Notes: generated by a model not told the origin, from the letters alone. 17,560 nucleotides of DNA from RGIG1918 sp045536045 (GCA_045536045.1 JAZSMU010000100.1:1-17560), one strand, 5' to 3'; shown: positions 1 through 6,207, counted from the first letter of the stretch. Program-made: numbers and translations.

Positions 1-543
1 AACAACTTTTTCTATTCCCATAACGCCACCTTGTTGTTTTGTGTAAACGTTATCTATGTAGTTTAATCTTTTAACTAAGTTTGAATTTGAGTATGCAACT
101 TGAGAATTTTGTCTAACGAAAGCGTTCCAAGTTGAAACTTCCATAACCCAAGCTCTAACTTCTTCAGCTTTTGTTCCTGTTTGAGTGTGGTGTTGAGATT
201 CGTGAGCTATTAAGCAAGCCAAAGCTTCTTTTGGAGCATTTTGGTGTTTTTTGTTTATGTAGATAACAAGTCCACCAGCTTGAGTTTTCATAGTAACTGC
301 TTCGCAATTTGCTAAGCCATAAACTTCTAATTCTCTGAACATAACTCTGATTGGTTTTCTTGTTGCGTTGTTGCCTCTTAATATAGCTAAAACATCATTT
401 CTGTTCACTGATTCTAAAGCTTGTAAAGATGAAGATATTTTTTCATTTGAAGTTATAGTTTCATAATTTCCAGCAAATGCCATATTGTTTGAAACTAAAC
501 AAACTACGAATAATATAACTGTTACAACTAATTTTTTCATCAT
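1..543 (-). CDS. Secreted HExxH putative zinc metalloprotease, 3' end cut by window edge
   Basis: An open frame runs without a stop from ATG codons at 543 and 540 to the left window edge; an AAGG sequence abuts the first ATG, so either may be used. Numbered from the second ATG, residues 1-23 form a signal peptide (lysines, hydrophobic core, then AFA before Gly24), so the protein is exported. Residues 113-118 read HESQHH, an HExxH zinc site with an extra His. A Glu-Glu pair at 127-128, followed by V-R-A-W, sits where a gluzincin third ligand could be. The stretch before the motif is helical and hydrophobic, as in metalloproteases. The family was not recognised and no substrate can be named; a non-catalytic metal-binding protein remains possible. 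It is divergent from the small secreted protein at 701, with 157 nt between them. Confidence 0.8.
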   Translation of the reverse strand, partial: MMKKLVVTVILFVVCLVSNNMAFAGNYETITSNEKISSSLQALESVNRNDVLAILRGNNATRKPIRVMFRELEVYGLANCEAVTMKTQAGGLVIYINKKHQNAPKEALACLIAHESQHHTQTGTKAEEVRAWVMEVSTWNAFVRQNSQVAYSNSNLVKRLNYIDNVYTKQQGGVMGIEKVV

Positions 544-700
544 CCTTATCACATCCACGTTTCTAATGGTTATTATTTCTATCGGATTTTTTAGGATAAT
601 CTTTATGTTTTTAATTCATATTGTTACATTTGTTTACATATTCTTTTAGTCTGTGCAAATGGGCATTATTATTGCTTTTTGGTCATAGTAAAAATTTTTT

Positions 701-1150
701 ATGCCAAAAAGTTTGTTCTTTTTTACCTTATTTTTTCTTACATTTTTATTTTTTGTTCAATCGGCTTTTTCTGTTGATTTGATTTTGACTCCAAAAACTT
801 TAAAAGAGATAAAAATTATGGAGAGTAGGCATTTTGGAAAAAATTATTTTGATTTAAAAGAAAGAGTTAGAATTAATAATCTTGAAGAAGAGCTTTTTGG
901 AGTAAATTTTGAGGGTGTGCCAATTGAAAAAAGAATGAAAAGGCTTAAAATTGCAAGCCAAAAAAGAATGACACAAGGGGCTTCAATTCCACTTGGTGCT
1001 GGAATTTCGGCTAAAAGAATACAAAATGATAATATCAAAATTGTTGAAAAAAATGATGTTGGAATAATTGACGGACTTATGAAACTTTACGCTCCAAATG
1101 CTTATGAAGTTTGGAGAAGGCAAAAAGAGGCTGAAATGCTCTACGAATAG
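701..1150 (+). CDS. Small secreted protein with two LFG/R-R-L type motifs
   Basis: This 149-aa protein has a signal peptide (Phe/Leu-rich core at about 5-23, cleavage near Ser24), so it is exported. Residues 41-61 and 62-82 look like two degenerate copies of one unit: an (H/L)-F-G-x-x-(Y/F) turn, then a helix with spaced Arg/Lys residues (K-E-R-V-R-I-N-N-L and E-K-R-M-K-R-L). Similar LFG...P...R..RL repeats are, from memory, common in secreted proteins of Melainabacteria and some cyanobacteria, with unknown function. No Shine-Dalgarno sequence is visible before the ATG; later starts would remove the signal peptide. Its stop codon directly abuts the stop codon of pdxJ on the other strand, leaving no room for a separate terminator. 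Confidence 0.75.
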   Translation: MPKSLFFFTLFFLTFLFFVQSAFSVDLILTPKTLKEIKIMESRHFGKNYFDLKERVRINNLEEELFGVNFEGVPIEKRMKRLKIASQKRMTQGASIPLGAGISAKRIQNDNIKIVEKNDVGIIDGLMKLYAPNAYEVWRRQKEAEMLYE

Positions 1151-1861
1151 TTATTTTATAAGCTCTGCCATATCGGAAATTGCAGTTTCTAAACCTTTAA
1201 AAATTGCTCTTGAAATTATGCTATGACCTATATTCAATTCAACTAAATTAGGAATTTTGTGCATATAATGAACATTTTCATAGTTTAAGCCATGACCTGC
1301 GTTAACTTTTAAGCCAAGACTTTGAGCCAACATTGCTGCAGATTTTAGTTTTTCATATTCTGCTTCTTGTTCTTCTCCAGCTTTAGCGTTTGCAAAAGAG
1401 CCTGTGTGAAGTTCAATAAATTGAGCTCCGATTTCATATGATGCTCTAACTTGTTCTTCAGATGGGTCTATAAACATGCTAACAATAATTCCGGCTTCAA
1501 CCAATGGTGCAACAAATTTTTTCATTTTTTCTAAATTGCCATAAACATCAAGTCCACCCTCAGTTGTTAATTCTTGTCTTTTTTCAGGAACAAGGCAAAC
1601 ACTGTGAGGTTTAAGCTTTAGGGCAATCTCTTGCATTTCATCTGTTGTTGCCATTTCTAAATTTATATTTGTTTTAACTTTTTCTTTTAATTCCCAAACA
1701 TCAGAATCTTTAATGTGGCGTCTGTCTTCTCTAAGGTGCACAGTTATTGCACTAACGCCTAATTTATCGCAAATTAGCCCTGCCTCTAAAACGCTTGGCT
1801 CAACTCCACCTCTTGCGTTTCTAAGAGTTGCAATGTGGTCAATATTTACTCCCAATTTCAT
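1151..1861 (-). CDS. pdxJ: Pyridoxine 5'-phosphate synthase
   Basis: PdxJ condenses 1-deoxy-D-xylulose 5-phosphate with 3-amino-2-oxopropyl phosphate to make pyridoxine 5'-phosphate, the last ring-forming step of the DXP-dependent vitamin B6 route, in the cytoplasm. The 236-aa TIM barrel is full length. The opening segment GVNIDHIATLRNARGG is the family signature. His42 (in the HLREDRRH loop), Glu69 and His190 (NAGHGLN) match E. coli His45, Glu72 and His193. The C-terminal ELNIGHSIISRAI phosphate-binding segment is present. The start overlaps the tmk stop as ATGA, with AAAGGG about 11 nt upstream, so the two genes are translationally coupled. It shows that this organism makes B6 by the DXP route rather than PdxS/PdxT. 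Confidence 0.97.
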   Translation of the reverse strand: MKLGVNIDHIATLRNARGGVEPSVLEAGLICDKLGVSAITVHLREDRRHIKDSDVWELKEKVKTNINLEMATTDEMQEIALKLKPHSVCLVPEKRQELTTEGGLDVYGNLEKMKKFVAPLVEAGIIVSMFIDPSEEQVRASYEIGAQFIELHTGSFANAKAGEEQEAEYEKLKSAAMLAQSLGLKVNAGHGLNYENVHYMHKIPNLVELNIGHSIISRAIFKGLETAISDMAELIK

Positions 1862-2535
1862 TCTATTTCTATCCCTTTATTTTTTAGAAGTTTAACAACT
1901 TCTTCCCTAATAAATTTTTGTTTGTCGTGAATTGATTTTAATGCATCACATTTAACTAAATCATATTCATCAACCATGCCCTTATATTGTTCAATAACTC
2001 TATTTTGGAAAATTAAATAGCTTTTGTATGGGTTATTTGAAAGTTGCATATCCATACCAGCTTCGTAGAATTTCGGTTGTCTATTTGTGCAAATTCTATC
2101 TAGAGAAGTTTTTGCACTAACATCAAAATAGAAAGTTATGTCTGGTTTAATGGCGAAAGAATACATATTTCTGACCCATTTTCTATCAACATTTCTTGCA
2201 ACATCTCTTGCAAAAGCTGTGTAAACATATCTATCTGCAAGAACTATAAAACCTGCTTTAAGGGCTGGCATAATGATTTTTTCGTGTCTATCTGCAAAAT
2301 CAACTGCATGCAATAAGCTGAAAGTTCTTCCAGATAATAAATTTTTCTTTTTAGCTTTTTTTGTTGTGTCTGAAATTAAATCAGAAGAATTCCACTGAGT
2401 TAAAATGACATCTAATTTTTTAGATTTTAGCCAAGTGTATAATAAATCTATTTGGGTGCTTTTGCCTGAGCCGTCTATGCCTTCAACGCAAATTAGAGTT
2501 CCAGGTAAGTTGTGATTTTTGTTAAATCTTAACAT
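1858..2535 (-). CDS. tmk: Thymidylate kinase family protein (divergent)
   Basis: A P-loop nucleoside monophosphate kinase of 225 aa. The Walker A loop GIDGSGKST lies at 19-27 and the D-R-Y segment at 101-103, as in dTMP kinase, which phosphorylates dTMP to dTDP with ATP. The usual REPGGT motif after the second strand is missing; the equivalent stretch (46-52) reads TQWNSSD. The region around 60-83 (lysine run, then SLLHAVDFADRHE) and the LID-side RQPKFYEAG are also unlike the E. coli enzyme. It belongs to a branch annotated as thymidylate kinase in many genomes, but the nucleotide substrate is less certain than for canonical Tmk. It is the first gene of an operon with pdxJ (4-nt overlap). An AAGAGAA ribosome site precedes the ATG. 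The gene symbol is tentative. Confidence 0.8.
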   Translation of the reverse strand: MLRFNKNHNLPGTLICVEGIDGSGKSTQIDLLYTWLKSKKLDVILTQWNSSDLISDTTKKAKKKNLLSGRTFSLLHAVDFADRHEKIIMPALKAGFIVLADRYVYTAFARDVARNVDRKWVRNMYSFAIKPDITFYFDVSAKTSLDRICTNRQPKFYEAGMDMQLSNNPYKSYLIFQNRVIEQYKGMVDEYDLVKCDALKSIHDKQKFIREEVVKLLKNKGIEIE

Positions 2536-2543
2536 TTTTTCTC

Positions 2544-2572
2544 TTGTCTTTATCTCAATTTACATCTAATAT
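2544..2572 (+). promoter_or_regulatory. Candidate sigma70 promoter for the membrane protein-miaA operon
   Basis: TTGTCT (2544-2549) and TAATAT (2567-2572) are separated by 17 nt; each matches the consensus at four of six positions. The -10 lies in a perfect 12-bp palindrome, CTAATATATTAG (2566-2577), in the 68-nt gap between divergent tmk and the membrane protein gene, so the element could serve both directions. Such matches are frequent in A+T-rich DNA. Confidence 0.35.
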
Positions 2573-2603
2573 ATTAGCATAATTTTAGATAAATGGGGAA
2601 AAG

Positions 2604-3476
2604 ATGCTTAATATAATTAAAAATTCGCTTAATATTGTTTTAAAAAATTACACAATTACTCTCTTTTTTGTTTTGTGTTTAATTTTAATTTCTTTAGTAA
2701 GCTCTAGATTATCTGCAATGCCAACTATTTTAGGGCTTTGCACAATAGTTGGATTATTTGTTTTTGTTTGTGCATTTTTTGCAGGCTGGTTTGGTATGAT
2801 TAAAGTGGCTGTAGAAAATTCTTACCAAGAAAAAACAAAAGAGGAAGAATTAAAAGATATTTTTGCCTTAAAGGGAGAATTTTTAAATTATATTGGAAGC
2901 CACATTATCCCAACACTTTTAGGTTTTATTTCATATTTTATTTTAATGGTCGTGTTTTTTAATGTTGTTTCAATTTTGGCAGATAAATTTGTCGGGAATA
3001 TTGATTTTCTTTATAACGACACAAAAAATATACTAAATTCAAAAGAAGCTCTTGTGCAGTATTTTAGCACTCTTCCAAAAGATAAAATTGCTTTAATTTT
3101 TTCTTGGCAATTGGTTTTGTTGCTTTCTGTTTTTGTGTTCAATTTGCTTACCCTGTTTTGGTTTCCAGCTTTATTTTTGAATACATTAGGTTCAAAAAAT
3201 CCATTTAGAGCTTTTTTAAACTCAATATGTGCAGTATTTAAAAAGCCTTTAGGTGTGGTTGGCTTCAATTTACTTTTAGGAGTTTTCTATTTTGTTATTT
3301 CTCAACTATCAATCTTAGGAAATTTACATCCTATTTTATCATTTTTATATATGGTTTTATGGGTTTATTTCTTTGTTTTTATGAATGTGCTAATATTTAA
3401 CTATTATGGAAAAAACTTCGGAAATCTTAGTGATATTAGGACCAACAGCGTCGGGCAAGACGAAACTTGCGATTGA
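2604..3476 (+). CDS. Hypothetical six-helix integral membrane protein
   Basis: This 290-aa protein shows about six hydrophobic helices, near residues 17-33, 41-66, 101-126, 164-192, 217-236 and 243-266. A charged segment at 70-92 and a longer loop at 127-162 lie between them, and there is no cleavable signal peptide. The layout resembles the loose group of YciC/DUF975-like bacterial membrane proteins, but I cannot assign a family or function. GGGG sits 5 nt before the ATG. The last 23 codons overlap the start of miaA by 71 nt in another frame; the residues there (after NYYGKN) are polar and look like an unconserved tail. It is the promoter-proximal gene of an operon with miaA, which may depend on its translation. 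Confidence 0.75.
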   Translation: MLNIIKNSLNIVLKNYTITLFFVLCLILISLVSSRLSAMPTILGLCTIVGLFVFVCAFFAGWFGMIKVAVENSYQEKTKEEELKDIFALKGEFLNYIGSHIIPTLLGFISYFILMVVFFNVVSILADKFVGNIDFLYNDTKNILNSKEALVQYFSTLPKDKIALIFSWQLVLLLSVFVFNLLTLFWFPALFLNTLGSKNPFRAFLNSICAVFKKPLGVVGFNLLLGVFYFVISQLSILGNLHPILSFLYMVLWVYFFVFMNVLIFNYYGKNFGNLSDIRTNSVGQDETCD

Positions 3477-4242
3477 TTTTGCAAAAAAATATAATGGCGA
3501 AGTTGTTTGTGCAGATTCAAGAAGTGTTTTTGTTGATTTAGATATAGTTTCTGCAAAAATTAAAAAAGAAGAAATGGATGATATTCCTCATCATATGCTT
3601 GATATTGTTTTGCCAACGGAAGATTTTTCTGCTGGTGAATTTAAAAATAGAGCAGAAATAGTTATTGATGACATTTTAAAAAGAGGCAAAACGCCAATTG
3701 TTGCTGGTGGCACTTGGTTTTATGTTAGTGCATTGTTAAATTTTCAATCTATCCCAGAAGTTCCTCCAAATTATGAGCTTAGAGAAGAATTAAGAGAAAA
3801 ATCCAATCTTGTTTTATATGACATGCTTTTAGAATTAAATGAAAAAAGAGCAAGAGAAATTAACCCAAACAACACTGAAAGAATTATTCGGGCGATTGAA
3901 ATTGCGAAAAGTGGAATTAAAGAGGTTAAAAAACCTGAAAAGTATTCTTATAAGCTATTTTCAACCTCATTAGATAGAGCTGAGCTTTATGAAAGAATTA
4001 ATTTAAGAGTTGATAAAATGCTCGCCGAAGGTCTTTTTGAAGAATATAGAAAAAATGTTGAAAAATATGGCAATTTGAAGCTTTTTTCAGAAACAATTGG
4101 CTATTCGGAAATTGAAAAATTAAATAATGGAATTTATGAGAATAAAGAGTTTGCAATAGAGAAAATCAAACAACATACAAGGAATTTTGCAAAACGCCAA
4201 CTAACTTGGATAAAATCTAGAGATGATATAGAATTTATTTAA
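3406..4242 (+). CDS. miaA: tRNA dimethylallyltransferase
   Basis: MiaA transfers a dimethylallyl group to N6 of adenosine 37 in tRNAs reading UNN codons, the first step to ms2i6A. The P-loop GPTASGKT is at residues 12-19, followed by ADS at 36-38, PHHMLDI at 61-67, AGGT at 100-103, a N-N-x-x-R-I-I-R-A-I-E segment, ETIGYSE and the C-terminal TRNFAKRQLTW. Its 278 aa is slightly short for the family (about 300). The usual D-S-x-Q and I-G-T-A-K motifs are altered to DSRS and IVSAK. The ATG lies inside the upstream membrane protein gene with no Shine-Dalgarno sequence. The only in-frame alternative is a GTG at 3430, just before the P-loop, so the overlap is real and translational coupling is likely. 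Confidence 0.95.
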   Translation: MEKTSEILVILGPTASGKTKLAIDFAKKYNGEVVCADSRSVFVDLDIVSAKIKKEEMDDIPHHMLDIVLPTEDFSAGEFKNRAEIVIDDILKRGKTPIVAGGTWFYVSALLNFQSIPEVPPNYELREELREKSNLVLYDMLLELNEKRAREINPNNTERIIRAIEIAKSGIKEVKKPEKYSYKLFSTSLDRAELYERINLRVDKMLAEGLFEEYRKNVEKYGNLKLFSETIGYSEIEKLNNGIYENKEFAIEKIKQHTRNFAKRQLTWIKSRDDIEFI

Positions 4243-4246
4243 AATT

Positions 4247-4308
4247 TTGCTAGACGAGAGTTTTTATTTGTAATATTATAAAAGATGTAAATTACCACGG
4301 AAAAGGAG
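4247..4308 (+). promoter_or_regulatory. gap promoter and ribosome binding site
   Basis: TTGCTA (4247-4252) and TAATAT (4271-4276) with an 18-nt spacer form a plausible sigma70 promoter just after the miaA stop. AAGGAG at 4303-4308, 7 nt before the gap ATG, is the strongest Shine-Dalgarno sequence in the window. The ribosome site is certain; the promoter hexamers are moderate matches. Confidence 0.5.
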
Positions 4309-4315
4309 TAAAAAT

Positions 4316-5320
4316 ATGGTAAATGTAGCAATCAACGGATTTGGTAGAATCGGAAGAAACACTCTTCGTGCAGCTATCAAAGAAGGCATTTTTGAAAAAA
4401 TCAATTATGTAGCAATCAATGACCCAGGGTTAACACCAGCAAATGCTGCTCACGTTTTCAAATATGACTCAGTTATGGGTAAATTTGACGGAACAGTTGA
4501 AGTTGCTGAAGATGGTCTTGTAATCAACGGCAAAAAAATTAAATTTTATGCTGAAAAAGACCCAGCAAATCTTCCTTGGAAAGAATTGAATGTAGAAGTT
4601 GTTGTTGAATCAACTGGTTTCTACACAGATGCTACAAAAGCAGCTGCTCATATTACAGCTGGTGCTAAAAAAGTTATCATTTCTGCACCTGCTAAAAACG
4701 AAGACAAAACTATCGTTTTAGGCGTTAACGAAAATGAATACGACCCAGCTAACCACAATGTTATTTCAATGGCATCTTGCACAACAAACTGCTTAGCACC
4801 TGTTGCTAAAGTTGTTGCTGAAAAATTTGGTATTGTTAAAGGTTTGATGACAACTGTTCACTCATACACAGGCGACCAAAGAATTCTAGACGCTGGACAC
4901 AAAGACCCAAGAAGAGCTAGAGCTGGTGCTTTGAATATCGTTCCTACAACAACTGGTGCTGCAAAAGCTGTTGCATTAGTTCTTCCTGAATTAAAAGGAA
5001 AATTAAATGGTTTCGCTATGAGAGTTCCAACTCCAGATGTTTCTGTTGTAGACGTTGTATTTGAAACTGAAAAACCAGTTACAGCTGAAGCAGTTAACGC
5101 AGCATTAAAAGAAGCTGCAGACGGACACGTTCTATGCTACAGTGAAGAACCACTAGTTTCTTCAGACTTCATCGGAACTTCTCAATCATCAACTGTTGAC
5201 GCAGCATTAACAATGACAATGGGCGACAACATGGTTAAAGTTGTTTCTTGGTATGATAACGAAATGGGTTATTCAACAAGATTAGCTGAAACTACATTGA
5301 TGGTTGCTGAAAAACTATAA
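4316..5320 (+). CDS. gap: Glyceraldehyde-3-phosphate dehydrogenase, type I
   Basis: This enzyme interconverts glyceraldehyde 3-phosphate and 1,3-bisphosphoglycerate with NAD(P) and phosphate in glycolysis/gluconeogenesis. The 334-aa protein is full length. The dinucleotide fold starts INGFGRIGR (6-14). Catalytic Cys155 lies in ASCTTNC and its base His182 in TTVHSYTGDQ. PTTTGAAKAV and the C-terminal WYDNEMGYS are intact. Asp36 favours NAD, but the segment that reads Asp-Leu-Pro-His in NAD-specific enzymes and Asp-Ala-Ser-His in dual-cofactor (Gap2/GapB) enzymes is Asp-Ala-Gly-His here, so cofactor use is open. The gene has more C-ending codons (AAC, ATC, GAC) than its neighbours, a strong ribosome site and its own terminator, all fitting high expression as a single-gene unit. 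Confidence 0.98.
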   Translation: MVNVAINGFGRIGRNTLRAAIKEGIFEKINYVAINDPGLTPANAAHVFKYDSVMGKFDGTVEVAEDGLVINGKKIKFYAEKDPANLPWKELNVEVVVESTGFYTDATKAAAHITAGAKKVIISAPAKNEDKTIVLGVNENEYDPANHNVISMASCTTNCLAPVAKVVAEKFGIVKGLMTTVHSYTGDQRILDAGHKDPRRARAGALNIVPTTTGAAKAVALVLPELKGKLNGFAMRVPTPDVSVVDVVFETEKPVTAEAVNAALKEAADGHVLCYSEEPLVSSDFIGTSQSSTVDAALTMTMGDNMVKVVSWYDNEMGYSTRLAETTLMVAEKL

Positions 5321-5340
5321 TTAGTCTAAGCAATGTTTAT

Positions 5341-5374
5341 AAAATAGCAGGGGCGTAAAGTTCCTGCTATTTTT
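5341..5374 (+). terminator. Rho-independent terminator of gap
   Basis: AAAATAGCAGG (5341-5351) pairs perfectly with CCTGCTATTTT (5363-5373) around an 11-nt loop, giving an 11-bp stem ending in a short T-run. It lies 21 nt after the gap stop. The stem is symmetrical and could also stop transcription arriving from the minus strand. Confidence 0.9.
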
Positions 5375-5555
5375 GTATTAATTTTAATTTTTTAACTTCT
5401 TCTTCTATTTCGTTTGAATAAAACTCAATTCCCCAACCATAATGTTCATTTAATTCTGCATTTTGTGCATAATTTTTGAGTTTTTTGCACAGATGAATAA
5501 TTTTTTTTAGAGTTTTATTAATATTAATTTTTTCCAAACAATGATACCCATGCAA
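5367..5555 (-). CDS. Possible small hypothetical protein, TTG start
   Basis: A 62-codon frame with no ATG: its first usable start is TTG at 5555, and there is no clear Shine-Dalgarno sequence. The frame stays open upstream to a stop at 5598-5600, which overlaps the XRE promoter. The product is soluble, Lys/Glu/Asn-rich, with two likely helices around a His-Tyr-Gly-Trp-Gly centre. The composition looks protein-like, and its stop falls in the symmetrical gap terminator, which could serve it too. It could be a small gene partnered with the divergent XRE regulator, a decayed gene, or chance. No family recognised. Confidence 0.35.
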   Translation of the reverse strand: MHGYHCLEKININKTLKKIIHLCKKLKNYAQNAELNEHYGWGIEFYSNEIEEEVKKLKLIQK

Positions 5556-5565
5556 ATAATGGCTT

Positions 5566-5594
5566 TTGAGCCGATTTATTATTTTGATTATACT
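5566..5594 (+). promoter_or_regulatory. Promoter of the XRE regulator gene
   Basis: TTGAGC (5566-5571), a 17-nt spacer and TATACT (5589-5594, five of six consensus bases) form a good sigma70 promoter. Transcription would start near 5601, so the mRNA leader before the ATG at 5608 would be only a few bases. A 13-bp element shared with the neighbouring promoter begins inside this -10. Confidence 0.6.
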
Positions 5595-5603
5595 CCATTA
5601 TAA
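5591..5603 (+). promoter_or_regulatory. Candidate operator, copy 1 of TACTCCATTATAA
   Basis: TACTCCATTATAA covers the end of the -10 and the likely transcription start of the XRE gene. It sits within the imperfect inverted repeat TTATA-N6-TATAA (5588-5603). An identical 13-mer lies in the promoter at 6213-6225. Autoregulation by the HTH protein encoded just downstream is inference. Confidence 0.4.
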
Positions 5604-5607
5604 AATT

Positions 5608-5829
5608 ATGGGTCAAGATATAAGAAAAATAGTTTCAGATAATATTAAAAATTTGAGAAAGGCAAAGAAAATTTCTTCAAAAAGGCTTTCTATTGCAATT
5701 GATATGGAAATTTCATATATTTCTAAGGTTGAAAGGTGCAAAACTTATATTCCATTAGATAAGCTTGTTAAGATTGCCAATTTCTTTGAAATTGAGCCTT
5801 ATTTGCTTCTGAAAGAAAATTTGAAATAA
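5608..5829 (+). CDS. Small XRE-family helix-turn-helix regulator
   Basis: A 73-aa DNA-binding protein made almost entirely of one HTH_3/XRE domain. Helix 1 covers about 6-20 (IRKIVSDNIKNLRKAK); the HTH covers about 22-43, with S-Y-I-S-K-V-E-R as the recognition end; a closing helix with L-V-K-I-A-N-F-F lies at 53-60, then E-P-Y-L-L-L-K-E. I chose the ATG at 5608 because homologous domains start there; an upstream TTG (5566) would overlap the promoter and add a hydrophobic peptide unlike this family. No Shine-Dalgarno sequence precedes the ATG, in line with a very short leader. It likely represses its own promoter and perhaps that of the tagged small protein downstream, judging from their shared element. 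It has no sensor domain. Confidence 0.85.
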   Translation: MGQDIRKIVSDNIKNLRKAKKISSKRLSIAIDMEISYISKVERCKTYIPLDKLVKIANFFEIEPYLLLKENLK

Positions 5830-5838
5830 TTTTGGCAT

Positions 5839-5872
5839 AAAAAAACCCTTTTAAATATTCTTAAAAAGGGTT
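5839..5872 (-). terminator. Terminator of the 77-aa protein gene, shared with XRE gene
   Basis: AACCCTTTT (5844-5852) pairs with AAAAGGGTT (5864-5872). On the minus strand the stem is followed by seven T residues (5845-5839), so it best fits leftward transcription from the gene at 5920-6153. It may also end the XRE transcript, whose stop is at 5829. A smaller repeat, TTACAC/GTGTAA (5877-5895), lies beside it. Confidence 0.8.
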
Positions 5873-5919
5873 AAATTTACACTTAATTTGTGTAATAGTG
5901 TTGTTAGGTGTTGTTATGT

Positions 5920-6153
5920 TTAGGCTATAAAATCAAGTCTGGTTTTATCCATACTTTCTTTTATTTTTAATGCTCTTTGTTGTGCTTCATTGCTATACAT
6001 CATTTTTGAAGTTTTCAAAATTCCCAAAAATCCTTTGATGAAGCCACTTTCAACAATGTTGTCTTCTTTAATATAAGGAACGCCATAATTTGGACGCGCA
6101 CCTTTGAAGTTTGGTTGAATGTTATTTAATTTTACTGAATTTACTTTAATCAT
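5920..6153 (-). CDS. Small protein with N-terminal NFKG tag, unknown function
   Basis: A 77-aa protein with no signal peptide. The N-terminus, M-I-K-V-N-S-V...P-N-F-K-G at 1-18, is a conserved-looking tag that, from memory, begins many otherwise unrelated proteins in gut Melainabacteria (Gastranaerophilales); its role is not known to me. After it come a Gly/Pro-rich linker, a hydrophobic patch F-I-K-G-F-L-G-I-L (38-46) and a basic amphipathic helix (about 54-72). I prefer the ATG at 6153 because it starts the tag; a GTG at 6189 would add 12 Lys-rich residues and lies inside a leader hairpin. Upstream is purine-rich (AAAGAGAAAAG). A consensus promoter, a leader hairpin and a strong terminator mark it as a monocistronic and probably well-expressed gene. 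Confidence 0.7.
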   Translation of the reverse strand: MIKVNSVKLNNIQPNFKGARPNYGVPYIKEDNIVESGFIKGFLGILKTSKMMYSNEAQQRALKIKESMDKTRLDFIA

Positions 6154-6172
6154 TTTTCTTTTCTCTTTCTTT

Positions 6173-6191
6173 AAGTGTTTGTTAAACACTT
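6173..6191 (-). repeat. Inverted repeat in the mRNA leader of the 77-aa protein gene
   Basis: AAGTGTTT (6173-6180) and AAACACTT (6184-6191) form a perfect 8-bp stem with a 3-nt loop. It would lie about 10 nt after the predicted transcription start and about 20 nt before the ATG. It may stabilise the mRNA 5' end or be a protein site; function not shown. Confidence 0.6.
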
Positions 6192-6207
6192 TATCGTTTA
6201 CAAGTAT

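Noticed and set aside
844..1038. Minus-strand frame inside the small secreted protein gene
   Set aside because: It is fully contained in a gene with a signal peptide and repeat motif; its product is a low-complexity antisense shadow.
3011..3268. Minus-strand frame of 85 codons inside the membrane protein gene
   Set aside because: Antisense to a clear multi-helix membrane protein; no recognisable domain or ribosome site.
5566..5607. TTG start at 5566 for the XRE regulator
   Set aside because: It adds a hydrophobic peptide foreign to the family and overlaps the likely promoter.
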